Shown one piece after another: positions 21,359 to 31,391 of a stretch of DNA of 64,000 nucleotides. The notes beneath the pieces were generated by a model, which was not told where the DNA came from, did not search any database, and saw nothing but the letters and a program-made list of their open reading frames with translations. Location of the stretch: NCBI GenBank assembly GCA_021292165.1, contig CM037879.1, forward strand, positions 261,027,921 through 261,091,920. The letters are read 5' to 3'. Position 1 is the stretch's first letter, and every line of letters starts with the position of its first letter. The position numbers and the translations under genes were made by a program. Source of the stretch: Shinisaurus crocodilurus. Taxonomy: Eukaryota; Chordata; Lepidosauria; Squamata; Shinisauridae.

Positions 21359-21447
21359 CCTGGATTCCTGCACTGAGCAGGGGGTTGGACTCGATGGCCT
21401 TGTAGGCCCCTTCCAACTCTACTTTTCTATGATTCTATGATTCTATG

Positions 21448-22010
21448 CTAGTTTAACAGACATGGTTCTTCCCCCAAAAAACGGGGAATGATAGTTTAGT
21501 CAGGTAGTAACTCGTACGGATGTACAAAGCAGCAAAACTTGAGCTCGCCGAAGTTCTCAAAATCCCACCTCAAAACTCATTCTGAATCAAGTCCATATCA
21601 GATTGCGAGCGTTGCTTTTTTTCTATTCACGTGAAATTGCATGCATATTTTTGTGTATTTTTCCAAATGTAGGCATCAATTGTGCACATCTTTGGAATGT
21701 ATGCATTCTTCTCCCATTGATTAAAGCATATTTGTGTGCATTTTTTTTCAAAAGTACACAGTTTTTCATGTGCATTTTTCAAATGTACGCATGTTGTCAA
21801 ACACATTATCTTTGGTCCATGAATCACACTGCAAGCTCGGAAACATACGGACTTCAACCGCAGATGGCACCTGAGTCCATGTTTGGTCCGGAAGGTGAGA
21901 AGTGAGTAAACCCTGATCAAAAAGCCATCTGAAACGAATTTCTCATATATCCCCATTAGCAAGAACTTTCTTAAAGTTGTCTATCCTCCAACCATAAACC
22001 TCTTTATGAT
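21448..22010. other. Unassigned, repeat-like AT-rich DNA
   Basis: Repeated phrases such as TGTGCATTTTT, TTTTCCAAATGT and ATGTACGCATG occur in both orientations between about 21600 and 21800. They resemble the interior of the hAT-like elements near 24300 and 58100. No termini could be fixed. Confidence 0.35.
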
Positions 22011-22014
22011 TTAT

Positions 22015-22368
22015 GGGAGGTTCAGAGGGTGGCAACAAAGGAGGGAGCCTTCTTGGTTTTGTAGAATGTAGAATGCTTTCCCCACTGAGGTCCACCTGGT
22101 GCCAACACTCTCATCTTTTCTGCCGCATTTTATTACTTTACTCCCAGGCATCTGACTGCATATGATGGGGGCTTTTAATGTCCATTATCTTATTGGGTCC
22201 TGATATTGTACTATAAAAAAAATTTTTTTAGCTGTTTTAAATTGTTTAAAATTTTTGTATGATAAGATTTTATGTCATGTTTTTGTCATGTTGTATTTTA
22301 GAGTTTTAAGTTTTGTGAACCGCCCGCAGAGAGCTTTGGCTATTGGATGGTATAGAAATGAAATAAAC
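22015..22368 (+). repeat. L2 LINE 3' end
   Basis: After remnants of the ORF2 end (GAATGCTTTCCCCACTGAGG), the 3' untranslated end reads TTTTGTGAACCGCCCGCAGA then GCTTTGGCTATTGGATGGTA and an A-rich end. This is the common L2 terminus of sauropsid genomes. Confidence 0.7.
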
Positions 22369-22384
22369 ACATATACAACAACAA

Positions 22385-22557
22385 CCTCTTCCGACAGGCC
22401 TACCCAGTGGAATTTTAAGAGTCTTTAGGATACTTTTAAAGTTTTTTAAGAATATTTTAATAATGTTTATTATGCTTTTAACTAGTTATGTATTTTATAT
22501 TTATGGTTGTTCCCCGCCTCGATCTGAGTGGAGAGGCGGGTAAGAAATAAATAAATA

Positions 22558-22558
<1 letters not shown>
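22385..22558 (+). repeat. L2 LINE 3' end, second copy
   Basis: It begins CTCTTCCGACAGGCCTACCC and ends CCCCGCCTCGATCTGAGTGG, AGAGGCGGGTAAGAAATAAA. It is a different L2 subfamily from the preceding copy and grades into the AAT microsatellite. Confidence 0.7.

Positions 22559-22631
<73 letters not shown>
22546..22631. repeat. Palindromic (AAT)n(ATT)n microsatellite
   Basis: AAAT and AAT units run for about 45 bases and then switch to ATT units for about 41 bases, so the two halves are complementary and can pair. It appears to have grown from the L2 3' terminal repeat. Confidence 0.9.
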
Positions 22632-22632
<1 letters not shown>

Positions 22633-22750
22633 AACCCACAAAGAACTACTGTTCCCAGGGTTGTTTAGAAGGAAGGAATGACTGTTAAACAAGCATGCCT
22701 GCAGTGTAAATGTGCTCTGAAAAAGGCGGTGAGAAGGAGGGGGGAGGGAC

Positions 22751-22976
22751 AGAGCACAGCTCAAAGGTAAACACACGTTTTACATGCAGTAGGTCCCTGG
22801 GCCAATCCTTGGCATCTCCAGTTAAAAGGATCAGGTAGCAAGTGCTCAGAAAGTCTTCTCTCTGCCTGTGACCCTAGAGAGCCATTGCCTGGAGAGCCTC
22901 TGCCAGTCGAGAGTAGACCATACTGAGCTTGATGGATAAATAGTCTGACATGGTATAAGGCAGCTTCCCATGTCCC
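22751..22976 (+). repeat. tRNA-Ala-like SINE
   Basis: It contains ACATGCAGTAGGTCCCTGGG, CAATCCTTGGCATCTCCAGT, the body CTCTGCCAGTCGAGAGTAGA, and the tail GTATAAGGCAGCTTCCCATG. It carries a short internal expansion in the body around 22820-22880. Confidence 0.8.
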
Positions 22977-23369
22977 TGTAATCAGGTAGAAGGAGAAAGA
23001 TGAGCAGATACCTTTAAAAAAAATTAAAACTGGGTCCCATTGTTTCAGGTTAAGGTTAAAAGTGGGTCCCAAGTCTGAATAGGTTGAAAACTACTCAACT
23101 AAACTATCCCTGGAAGAGTTTTATTCCACCCATTCTTTAAAATTCACCAGAGAAGAAGAGTCCATGACAATTTAAAGCAAGGTGCCCTGAGGACTACTCA
23201 GAGATTCATGTCCAAACATGGCAGTGACAGAGGAGGAAGAGGAGGAGGATACATAGATAAAAGCCCTCTAGACAGAAAACCAACACCACTGAAAGGAAGA
23301 AATATTCAATGGTCTCGGGACATATTTAGGAACAGAAAACTACAACCGACACAAAAAGGTTATGAAAGG

Positions 23370-23743
23370 CAAGAGAAATAATTGGAATGGAATTAGAAGT
23401 CTGCCCAAAATTAGCATTGTTAACAATTACAGAAAAGTTAGTTTGTTTAAAAAATACAAAAGAATTGATTGTGAATTTGTTAACAGCAGAAAAATTAATG
23501 ATAGCTAGGAATTGGAAGGTTCAACATGTGTTTTCAATTAATGAATGGTATACAGAGGTATGGGATATCGCGTTAAATGATAAATTAACTTGGAATATTA
23601 AGTGTCAAAAAGGACAATTGGAGAAAGACACCTTTGTGAACATTTGGGGCAAATTTTTGGATTATGTGTTGGTAAAGGGGAGGGGGAACAAACCTTGTCA
23701 AGATTTGTTATATTTTTGGAATATAGAATAATAGCTTGTATAA

Positions 23744-23778
<35 letters not shown>

Positions 23779-23936
23779 TTGGGGTGAGAAATATTACTTG
23801 GTCCCAAGAGGTGGGGGGGTGCACAATGTTTATGTTGTATTTTTTTGTTGTTGTATTCATTAGTAGTTGTAAGATGTGAAAAATTAAAAATTTTAATAAA
23901 TAAAAATGAATTAAAAAAAAGAAAAAAAAAGAAAGG
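23370..23936 (+). repeat. L1 LINE 3' end
   Basis: A 114-codon frame (23387-23731) contains LMIARNWKVQ and INEWYTEVWDIALNDKLT, typical of the C-terminal end of reptile L1 ORF2. After the stop there is a short 3' UTR with a (CA)n run (23745-23775) and a poly(A)-like tail at about 23880-23936. It shows that an L1 lineage, the kind able to process poly(A) mRNAs, was active in this genome. Confidence 0.75.
23745..23775. repeat. (CA)n microsatellite
   Basis: Uninterrupted CA repeats of about 15 units inside the L1 3' UTR. Confidence 0.95.
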
Positions 23937-24617
23937 CAAGATCCTGATTCTTGGGGGCAGGGAGGAGGAATCTTTTAAAGATCATTAGGAACATTTCCTG
24001 AAGTAAACATACCAATTCCTTGCATAGGTGATGATAAGTAAGTGCAACTGCCTTGGCAAAGAATGTAGGGGGTTATTAGAGCCCCAAACTGTAGTAATTC
24101 CCTGCCACACGCAAGTCAGTTGCAGTTAGTGGTGTTCGCACATTACATTTTCACATACATGTGTAAGGACCTGTACATTTTTGCAGCATGGGAAACAGTT
24201 ACATCAGTGGGGTTTTCGTCCCATCATGAAGCTTTTCAGCACTGAGATTGAGATTAAAAATTATGCAATCATCTACACAAAAGAGTTATCTCCATTCTAG
24301 GGATAGATGGATCAGTCTATTTCTGGTCCATCTCAGCTTTGCATGCATTCAGTCATAAATCCATTCCATTTCTACATCAGTCTGCAACACACAAAAATCC
24401 ACATTTATTTCTGTATGCAGTTTCCCCTAAACTACGCATTTGTGCACTCTGATATGGACATTTTCCCCTAAACCACAAAATTTTGTATACATCTCCTGAA
24501 CTGAGAACGGTAGTGCAAAATTTGGAGAAATGTGAAGGATGCCTGCATTTTGATCCACATATTAGTCCCGGAAGTGTGAATTAGATTTTTGTATTATTTA
24601 CCTTTCCAAGGAAAAGA
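23937..24617. other. Unassigned DNA, possible hAT interior
   Basis: CTAGGGATAGATGGATCAGT at about 24298 resembles the TAGGGATG-type left ends seen at 53384 and 57949. The following CACAAAAATCCACATTT and TTTCCCCTAAACCAC phrases are repeat-like. No right end was identified. Confidence 0.35.
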
Positions 24618-24619
24618 TA

Positions 24620-24869
24620 CAGTCATGCCTTGGATTGAGAGCATAATTCGTTCCGGAAACGTGCTTGTAATCCAAAACACTCTTATATCAAAACGAAATT
24701 CCCGCCCAAAAAATTGTACAGAGATTTTTAATTTAAGCCGTACTACAGTACTTGTATTGCAAGACATCGCTTGTATATCAAGTCAATTTTTTTAAAATAA
24801 ATATTTAAAAATTTGCTTGTCTTGCAAAACGCTCTCAAACCAAGTTACTTGCAATCCAAGGTATTACTG
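24620..24869. mobile_element. Tc1/mariner-type MITE, 250 bp
   Basis: The left end CAGTCATGCCTTGGATTG and the right end CAATCCAAGGTATTACTG are inverted repeats flanked by TA on both sides (24618-24619 and 24870-24871). TA target duplication and CAGT-type ends fit the pogo/Tigger branch. The interior is AT-rich with no open frame of note. Confidence 0.8.
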
Positions 24870-24871
24870 TA

Positions 24872-25852
24872 CTGGTTTTCATATTTCAGTTCCTCTGCTT
24901 CACAGTAACTGTCATCAAACGGCAGGGCACTTAATTTTTTTGTTCGGGTTATAGAGGACATTTCCCAATCAACGGGTTTATTCTGACTGGGAACGGCTTC
25001 TAGTTATTTCAGGGATACAAAGATCCTTTATATTACAGTCCAAGTGATAACAAAATCATTGAAGGAGGGAGCTAGCTGGAGAAAATAATCAGAGAAAGCC
25101 ATGAAGGTTTGGAGAAGCAGCAGCGTCCATTCTAACATTGATTGGATTTTTTTTTTTTTTTTTTACCCTCACCCCTTGACATACTGCAGTAGCTTTCAGA
25201 CACTGCAGAATTATAGGGTAGGAAGACCAAGATAATTGTTTCTTTTCTATTTCTGAAATTTTTCAAAAACGAATGCTGCAGATTAATTGTGACAGCCGAG
25301 AATGCCGCACAACCATACGCAAATAGCTACTTTCGGGGAGTGGATTGAGGGCACTGACACACACTGCTCAGAGCCACAGAAAGACCTTCAATCAGCATAT
25401 TTCTGGGTTGTATGTTTGTTTTCTACATTAAAATGACTGCCAGTGCCTTCCAGGGTTCTGTAAAAACTTTACATCTAAGTGGAACCCAGCTTTTGCCAGT
25501 TTCTATTTGTCCTGCTTAATTTCTATGGGCCTCAACTGATAGCGATGACTACACTGCTTTGAAATAGGATTACATCTTTTCCCTGATCAGCAATATCTGG
25601 AAATACTGAATTTAGGTTTGAAGTTAGTGCAAGTTAGCCTGATAAACCTAAAAAGCCAAGAACCTCTTAAATGAGTTTTTATTCTTGCCCTATAGCTTGA
25701 AAATTGCATTAAATACACCTAGCACCTTCTCTTCATTTATATATATTTTTTAAAAGTGGGTAGGACAACCTTCAACTTCAGCCAGCTGAACCAGGATATC
25801 TCACAATATCAAACAAACATCTTAAATGCTTGCTGTATAAATGCTTGTGACA
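24872..25852. other. Unassigned DNA, possibly single-copy
   Basis: A T-run lies at about 25148-25164. No gene, SINE, LINE or inverted repeat was recognised. Confidence 0.5.
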
Positions 25853-25962
25853 AGATCTGTCAGGGATGCTTTGACCTGGATTCCTGCATTGAGCAGGGGG
25901 TTGGACTCGATGGCCTTGTAGGTCCCTTCCAACTCTACTTTTCTATGATTCTATGATTCTAA
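25853..25962 (+). repeat. CR1 3' end, severely 5'-truncated
   Basis: Only the last about 110 bases of CR1 are present: CTGTCAGGGATGCTTTGACC, then TTGGACTCGATGGCCTTGTA, then the terminal ATTCTATG repeats. It matches CR1-A almost exactly, so it belongs to the same young lineage. Confidence 0.92.
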
Positions 25963-26807
25963 GATGGCTTACAAATCAAAGTATTCTAGAGGGCTCCAGG
26001 GTTTCGAGGTTGTTGGACTGGATTAGTAGTGAATAAGATTTGCTTCGTGAATAGAGCACCGGGACTCCTGGGACCTCTTCTTTTTAAGTTCTTCTGCATA
26101 TCTCTGGAGTGTCTCCCACCATTTAAGCTGCATTTGTGTACAGTCCCCAAGCATGGGGAGGAGGGTACACTTTGCCAGGGTCAGGATATCCAGAGAGTGC
26201 TCAGGCTGCAAACCCATTACCATGAAGAAAGCAACTGAGGCTAAACTGAGGATCAGGCTCAAGGGTATAAATAGAAAACAATTTCACTGCATCAATGTAC
26301 CGACCTCACAGGAGTCATGTTCTATCATGAATTAGAATCTTTATTCAGAAGGAGCGTTTTTGATGTAACTAATATTATCTGTCCATCAGAGCACAGATTC
26401 AAAGCAACCAGTAATGTTTCTTGTACATTCCATTCAGTCTTAAAATATGCAACACTAGATGTTCGAGGAACTGGAAGATGTTTCTAAATGTCCACTTCAC
26501 AGATGTCTTACAGATTTTTCTGAGAATTTTCCTTGTGAAATGTTGTATCCCAAAAGAAGAAGAAAAAAATCTTGAAGCCTATTTTTTTTTGCAAAAGAGT
26601 ATGAACTACCCACAGCCCTGATTATCTTATTAAATGAGCTGTTTACAAAAAACAGCTGCAACTAATTTTCAGTGAAGTGTGCACAGCCCTATGGATATAT
26701 TTATTTATTATTCTTACTTTTGCACGCTGTGGCAGAAGCTGAAAGAAGTTTCAGCAAGCTAGCACTCTTCAGAAGCTGCAGGTGTTCTACTAAGGGGCAA
26801 GACTGGT
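25963..26807. other. Unassigned DNA
   Basis: Short overlapping frames occur on both strands around 26023-26335 with no conserved motifs. No repeat was classified. Confidence 0.45.
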
Positions 26808-26810
26808 TAA

Positions 26811-26944
26811 GGACACAATCCTATGCATGTTTAGACAGAAAAAAAGTCCTACAACTCCCAGCACGCCCCAGCCAGCTATGCTGGCTGGGGCACGTTGGGA
26901 ATTGTAGGATTTTTTTCTGTCTAAACATGCGTAAGATTGCACCT
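26811..26944. mobile_element. Palindromic Harbinger-type MITE, 134 bp
   Basis: GGACACAATCCTATGCATGT at the left mirrors ATGCGTAAGATTGCACCT at the right, flanked by the TAA duplication (26808-26810 and 26945-26947). The interior is the palindrome CTACAACTCCCAGCACGCCC / GGGCACGTTGGGAATTGTAG. A 3-bp TWA duplication is typical of the PIF/Harbinger superfamily. Confidence 0.8.
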
Positions 26945-27069
26945 TAAGCCACCTATTTTCTCTATTTATGGTGAGCTTGCAAGGGAAATTAACTTTCGGG
27001 AGATAATTCAGGATTTTGCAATGAAAACGCCAGAAAAAGAACACTTTAAAGTGAATTGGTCTATTTATA

Positions 27070-27190
27070 AAATGTCTGCAGCTGTGTCAGTCCATTAGAA
27101 AGAGAAATCAAAACATCGTCAGGATAACGCCTATATTAGGAACAACCAACAAGTTACAGAATAGTCAGCAAGCTTTGTCAGACTCTTCTT
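27070..27190. repeat. Unclassified dispersed repeat
   Basis: CAGCTGTGTCAGTCCATTAG, AGGAACAACCAACAAGTTAC and GTCAGCAAGCTTTGTCAGAC resemble stretches at about 30794-30930 and 43025-43110 (TTAGGACCAACCAAAATGCC, GTGTGCAAGCTTTCGGGTTC). I do not recognise the family. Confidence 0.35.
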
Positions 27191-27377
27191 CAGGCAGGAT
27201 ATTATCATAAACAAAAATACCAAGGGGGGTGGTTCTGTAAAAAAATATAATTTCAGAATTAAAATAGAAAGGTTTCTATCATAACAATGGGATGGGATCA
27301 TGATATGTATCTGGGAGGGTGTCTATGTCAGAAGTTTGTATTGGGTCCCCCCAAAAACGATGCTTGGGTCATATAGA

Positions 27378-27611
27378 GAGGCAGTGTGGTGTAGTGGTTA
27401 AAGTGTTGGGACTGGGGCTTGGGAGATCCAGGTTCTAGTCCCCGCTCAGCCATGAAGCTCACTGGGTGACTTTGGGCCCGTCACTGACTCTCAGCCTAAC
27501 CTACCTCACAGGGTTGTTGTGAGGATAAAATGGAGAGGAGGAGAATTATGTAAGCCGCCTTGGGTTCCTTGCAGGGAAAAAGGTGGGATATAAATATAAT
27601 AAATAAATAAA
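27378..27611 (+). repeat. tRNA-derived SINE, complete
   Basis: Head GTGTGGTGTAGTGGTTAAAG (box A region), box B GGTTCTAGTCC, body CAGCCATGAAGCTCACTGGG and CTGACTCTCAGCCTAACCTA, then TGTGAGGATAAAATGGAG and the tail GCCGCCTTGGGTTCCTTGCA with GATATAAATATAATAAATAA. It is uninterrupted, unlike the related copies at 29350 and 62371. Confidence 0.88.
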
Positions 27612-27799
27612 GATATTGTATTCACTTGTAAGATTACAAGGATGTCCCTACTTTCTCACATGAGCGTATTGGTGGATGAATGTGTCACAAATGGATTCAA
27701 AATAAATATGACACAATAAATTTAAATTCATCAAAAAGAATCCTTGTGTTATAGTCCAGCCCCAGCTTTGCCCCATGTCTTCACTGTCATGATTATACA

Positions 27800-28570
27800 C
27801 ATCAAGAAATAAGTCGGGAGGCCTTTCTTCTTCTTCTTCTTCTTCTTCTTCTTCTTCTTCTTCTTCTTCTTCTTCTTCTTCTTCTTCTTCTTCTTGTGTG
27901 AATCAACCAATCTTTAATCACCTCTACATAGGTAATGTGACTGAAATTGCATAATTGCCAGCAACATGCAGTGAGACGAAGGCGCTTGATCAGATTCTTG
28001 CATCTTACAATGGTACTGCTATACTGCAAAGGGAGCCAGTTGTCCACAAACCCAACCAGAAGGACCCAGCAGAGAGCTACTTTCCTGGTCAACCTTGTAC
28101 ATGGCCTGAGAGGAAGATCATTTCAGCAGTTTGAATTTCTTCAGATGGAGGTGTACATGCTCCTTCGGGTATGGATGGAGGGCAATGCAAGTGGCTATGT
28201 TCTCTGGCTGTTCTATCCACAGTTTTTGATCAATGTCGTTTTGCTGCAGCATCTCTGCTAATGCACTCAAGGCGCACTCATCAGGGGCCTCCAGCACGAC
28301 GGTCCTCATGCTGCCGCCCTGGGCCAGGTAGGCCACGGTATCCGGATGCTGGAAGTGCGCGTGCACCATGGCCGGGGCCGCGTGGCAGGCCTGAGCCACC
28401 GCCCCCCACAAGGGCCACGAGAGGGCTTCACACCACCCCGCCCCACAGCACCACGTACTGCACCAGCACGCGGGCCACCATCTTCCTGCGGGGCCACTGG
28501 GCGCTGCCATGGGTTGCCGGGCGACGGTGAGTGGCCAGGAGTCCTTACTTCTGGCCCATCAAGAAGTAAG
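27800..28570 (-). pseudogene. PTRHD1: PTRHD1 processed pseudogene (retrocopy)
   Basis: The minus strand encodes most of a PTRHD1-like protein (peptidyl-tRNA hydrolase domain containing 1). From ATG at 28508-28510 to the stop near 28118 it includes [34 protein letters not shown] and [18 protein letters not shown]. Near the N-terminus the expected VLVQYVVLW lies in a different frame from [15 protein letters not shown], so there is at least one frameshift. No introns are present. Downstream is an ATTAAA polyadenylation signal (27913-27918) and, about 17 bases on, a tail of AAG repeats (27824-27895), presumably a mutated poly(A). Near-identical 14-mers CATCAAGAAATAAG (27800-27813) and CATCAAGAAGTAAG (28557-28570) form a target duplication. 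The source protein has two roles proposed in its family: binding or hydrolysing peptidyl-tRNA. This copy is unlikely to be functional. Confidence 0.88.
27824..27895. repeat. (CTT)n / (AAG)n microsatellite
   Basis: About 23 TTC units run unbroken on the plus strand. It sits exactly where the poly(A) tail of the PTRHD1 retrocopy should be, so it most likely arose from that tail. Confidence 0.9.
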
Positions 28571-28822
28571 ATACATCACAATTTTGTTTCTTACACTCCC
28601 AATGTTTATGCAACATCCAGAGAATATAGGGCCTGTTGTCAAAGAATATTATTGCGTTGTTTGTTATTTATTTGTATCCTACCTACCTTTCTACTACATG
28701 GTGCTCAAGGAGGCTATTAAATGTAACAGATCTAGAAAACAGCAATTGTATTATAACCATGGGGCATGTCACATCACAGTGTGATGATCACACTGAACCC
28801 TAAGAATCTCCATCTCTCTTTT

Positions 28823-28923
28823 AAAGAGAGAGAGAGAGAGAGAGAGAGAGAAAGTTCTCACCACATGAGAACAAGTGTGGCGTAGTGGTTAGAGCAGTGT
28901 TCTCCAACCTTGGGTCCCCAGAG
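28823..28923. repeat. Local duplication, unit 1
   Basis: An (AG)n run, the phrase GTTCTCACCACATGAGAACA, a SINE head (GTGTGGCGTAGTGGTTAGAG) and the start of a family-A MITE. The same string recurs at 29299-29405 in the same order. Confidence 0.85.
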
Positions 28924-29038
28924 GTTTTTGGCCTACAACTCCCAGCATGCCCCAGCCAGCTATGCTGGCTATGCTGGCTGGGGCATGCTGGGAGTTGTAG
29001 GCCAAAAACCTCTGGGGACCCAAGGTTGGAGAACACTG
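28895..29038. mobile_element. Palindromic hAT MITE (family A), 144 bp
   Basis: CAGTGTTCTCCAACCTTGGG at the left mirrors CCCAAGGTTGGAGAACACTG at the right, with the full core CTACAACTCCCAGCATGCCC. The flanks GGTTAGAG (left) and TGCTAGAG (right) agree at 6 of 8 positions. It follows a tRNA-SINE head, but the SINE does not continue on the right. Confidence 0.85.
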
Positions 29039-29293
29039 TGCTAGAGTGATTACTGCACAGTTTCTCTGCTTGCTAATTTGTATGGCGTTCCTTTCTCTTA
29101 GAGGTCCCACAGCCCACTTTTATGAAACAACAATTGTATTGACAAGACCCTCATTACCACCTAACTTGCTGTATAGGATTTCTTTCCCTATTAATGTCTC
29201 ATTGAAAATGTCGTTTAGTAGCTTAGCCGCTTCAGCATCAACATTAATTTTATTTGGTGGAACACTGTGCTTTCCCTCGAGAGAGAGTTTTGT

Positions 29294-29298
<5 letters not shown>

Positions 29299-29338
<40 letters not shown>

Positions 29339-29405
29339 CTCACCACATGAGAACAAGTGTGGCGTAGTGGTTAGAGCAGTGTTCTCCAACCTTGGGTCCC
29401 CAGAG
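29299..29405. repeat. Local duplication, unit 2
   Basis: Second copy of the (AG)n, GTTCTCACCACATGAGAACA, SINE-head and MITE-start block seen at 28823-28923. The offset is about 480 bp. Unlike unit 1, the SINE continues beyond the MITE here. Confidence 0.85.
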
Positions 29406-29701
29406 CATTGCTGGCTGGGGCATGCTGGGAGTTGTAGGCCAAAAACCTCTGGGGACCCAAGGTTGGAGAACAGTGGGTTAGAGTGTTGGACTGGGACTCG
29501 GGAGATCCAGGTTCTAGTCCCCACTCGGCCATGAAACTCACTGGGTGACTTTGGGCCAGTCACTGACTCTTAGCCTAACCTACCTCACAGGATTGTAGTG
29601 AGGATAAAATGGAGGGGGGGGGAGGAACAGTATGTAAGCCGCCTTGGGTTCCTTGCAGGAAAAAAAAGTGGGATATAAATGTAATAAAGAAATGAATGAA
29701 A
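29350..29701 (+). repeat. tRNA-derived SINE split by a hAT MITE
   Basis: The head GTGTGGCGTAGTGGTTAGAG (to 29376) and the remainder TGTTGGACTGGGACTCGGGA onward (from 29484) are separated by a family-A MITE. The tail GCCGCCTTGGGTTCCTTGCA and GATATAAATGTAATAAAG ends it. The insertion separates box A from box B (GGTTCTAGTCC) and so should disable the internal pol III promoter. Confidence 0.88.
29377..29475. mobile_element. hAT MITE (family A), 99 bp, internally deleted
   Basis: The ends are CAGTGTTCTCCAACC and GGTTGGAGAACAGTG, with the exact 8-bp duplication GGTTAGAG (29369-29376 and 29476-29483). Much of the left arm is missing, so the palindrome is lopsided. It shares the unusual AGAG / CCTCTGG variant with the copy at 28895, consistent with duplication of one ancestral insertion. 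Confidence 0.88.
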
Positions 29702-29822
29702 GATCTGTTCCAATCCTAGCATTGCCACAGTAATGGTGGGGTAAGCTAATTTTCCCCTTTAGGGGAACATCCTGCTTCCAGGAAGGCTAGTGGGGTTTCT
29801 CTCTTCTCCCTGCTGAGAACCC

Positions 29823-29883
29823 AAGCTGCCTTGGGTTCCTTGCAGGAAGAAAAACGGTGGGATATAAATATAATAATAAACAT
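29823..29883 (+). repeat. tRNA-derived SINE, tail only
   Basis: Only the 3' end is present: TGCCTTGGGTTCCTTGCAGG, then GGTGGGATATAAATATAATA. The upstream sequence (29702-29822) is not recognised. Confidence 0.7.
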
Positions 29884-30190
29884 ATAAAACAAACCTTCAT
29901 GGTTGTAAATAAAAGCTTTAAAATAGAAAGACAGTCTCCGCGAGGCTGTGTAAAAATGGCCACTTTTTCTTTCCCTGTGTTTGCATTCACAAGAGCATCC
30001 TGCACATATATTGCCAACACACAGAGGGACAGTAAGTCTCCATTCACTGACCCAACATCTATATGCCTTATGCCACCTAGCCCAGCACCCATGCATGGAG
30101 CAAGGGCAGCAAACAGCATACAGCTGTACATAGTGGATAGGGAGACATTTTTCTCCCTCTCTTATAATGCTAGAACCCAATGGGGTCATA
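29884..30190. other. Unassigned DNA
   Basis: No feature was recognised. Overlapping frames on both strands here have no conserved motif. Confidence 0.4.
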
Positions 30191-30191
30191 C

Positions 30192-30578
30192 CATGAAGCT
30201 GATTGTGGGAGATTCAGGACAGATAAAAGGAAATCCTTCTTCACACAGTGCATAGTTAAACTATGGAATTCACTTCCACCAGATGTAGTGATGGCCACCA
30301 ATTTGGATGGCTTTAAAAGGGGATTAGACAAATTCATGGAGGAGAAGGCTATCAATGGCTGCTAGTCCTGATAGCTATATGCTACCTCTAGCATCAGAGG
30401 CAGCATGCCTATGAACACCAGTTGCTGGGGAACATGAGTGGGAGGGTGCTGTTGCACTCATGTCCTGCTTGTGGGTTTCCCATTTGGACAGCTGGCTGGC
30501 CACTGTGTGAACGGATTGCTGGACTAGATGGACTCTTAGTCTCATCCAACATGGCTCTTCTTATGCTCTTCTACATAG
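30192..30578 (+). repeat. L3/CR1-like LINE 3' end
   Basis: The coding end reads FFTQCIVKLWNSLPPDVV and GFKRGLDKFMEEK, the C-terminus of a CR1-group RT protein distinct from CR1-A/B. The 3' UTR GTTGCTGGGGAACATGAGTG continues to GACTAGATGGACTCTTAGTC and CAACATGGCTCTTCTTATG. A reverse copy lies at 49340-49625. Confidence 0.75.
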
Positions 30579-31293
30579 GCAGACAGCTGCAGCAGGCACC
30601 TTTTACCAATGTCCTGCTCAATGCACAGTCATGGGGTTGTGTGAGTGGAGCTCACTCCACAGCAAGCTCCACTCCACTGCCCCTCCATGCCTTGGTTATA
30701 CACACAGTGGTATAACCAATGCATTGGTGTAGTTGTAATTTTGCAGTGCAGGCGGTCATCTTGACTGTCCTCATAGCCACGCCCCCAAGGAAAGTCCAAA
30801 AATGCAGGCAGCTGTGTTGATCCATCTCAACAAACCAGTTCTAGTAGTTTTTATCTCCACAAAGAGCAGGTTTTTGTAAAGCTAAAGGCTCTTAATTGCT
30901 CATTCAAGACCAAACCACTCCAAAATTCTTGGCATTACAACAGGGAACATTGTATGATTGCTGGGGAAACAGCTACCGTAAGCTCAGGGGGAACAGGGCA
31001 TTCTGAAGGGGGCGGCTGGTGATGTCAGCATCCCTGCTAATTAAAAAGAAGTGCTGGTGCTGCATCCCTGCAAGACTTGGCTCCACTATATCACTGTATA
31101 CGCGTGGTAGCAGCTCCTGTGAACAAACCTACAGTCACGTTAGCCCTGTTCTTGATACAGTGGTGAAATTGCGGGACAGTGGGGGGGGGGGGGGATAGCC
31201 TTGCTACACTCTTAGATTCTTTTGGAGGGGGATATGCGTATAGTGCTGGAAAAGGGGGGGTTGTGCACTTTTTTCTTTTTTTTTTTAAATAGA
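30579..31293. other. Unassigned DNA, one unknown repeat piece
   Basis: At about 30794-30930, GCAGCTGTGTTGATCCATCT is similar to the unclassified repeat at 27070. A G-run of about 13 bases lies near 31182-31194. Confidence 0.4.
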
Positions 31294-31297
31294 CTGA

Positions 31298-31391
31298 AGG
31301 TTCAATCCTATGCAAGTTTAGACAGAAAAAAGACAGAAAAAAAGCAAGTTTAGGCCCTTTTTTCTGTCTAAACTTGCATAGGATTGCGCCT
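31298..31391. mobile_element. Palindromic Harbinger-type MITE, 94 bp
   Basis: AGGTTCAATCCTATGCAAGT mirrors ACTTGCATAGGATTGCGCCT. The flanks are TGA (left) and TAA (right), so the 3-bp duplication is imperfect. The middle lacks the ACTCCCAGC core and consists mainly of repeated TTTAGACAGAAAAAA, so this is an internally deleted version. Confidence 0.75.

Larger units (their letters stand above)
17738..21447 (+). mobile_element. CR1 LINE (CR1-B), 5'-truncated, split by hAT element
   Basis: It aligns with CR1-A from about 5628 onward: 17738-17985, then 19017-21447, with the intervening 1,023 bp being a DNA-transposon insertion. ORF1 and the start of ORF2 are missing, which is the usual 5' truncation of incomplete reverse transcription. 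The 3' end terminates in CTATGATTCTATGATTCTAT as expected for CR1. It is highly similar to CR1-A, consistent with fairly recent activity of one lineage. Confidence 0.95.

Noticed and set aside
22501..22776. Minus-strand frame with a poly-Ile run
   Set aside because: It is a translation of the AAT/ATT microsatellite and an L2 tail.
27802..28092. Minus-strand frame ending in a poly-Arg run
   Set aside because: The Arg run is the AAG microsatellite at the tail of the PTRHD1 retrocopy; the rest is its 3' UTR.
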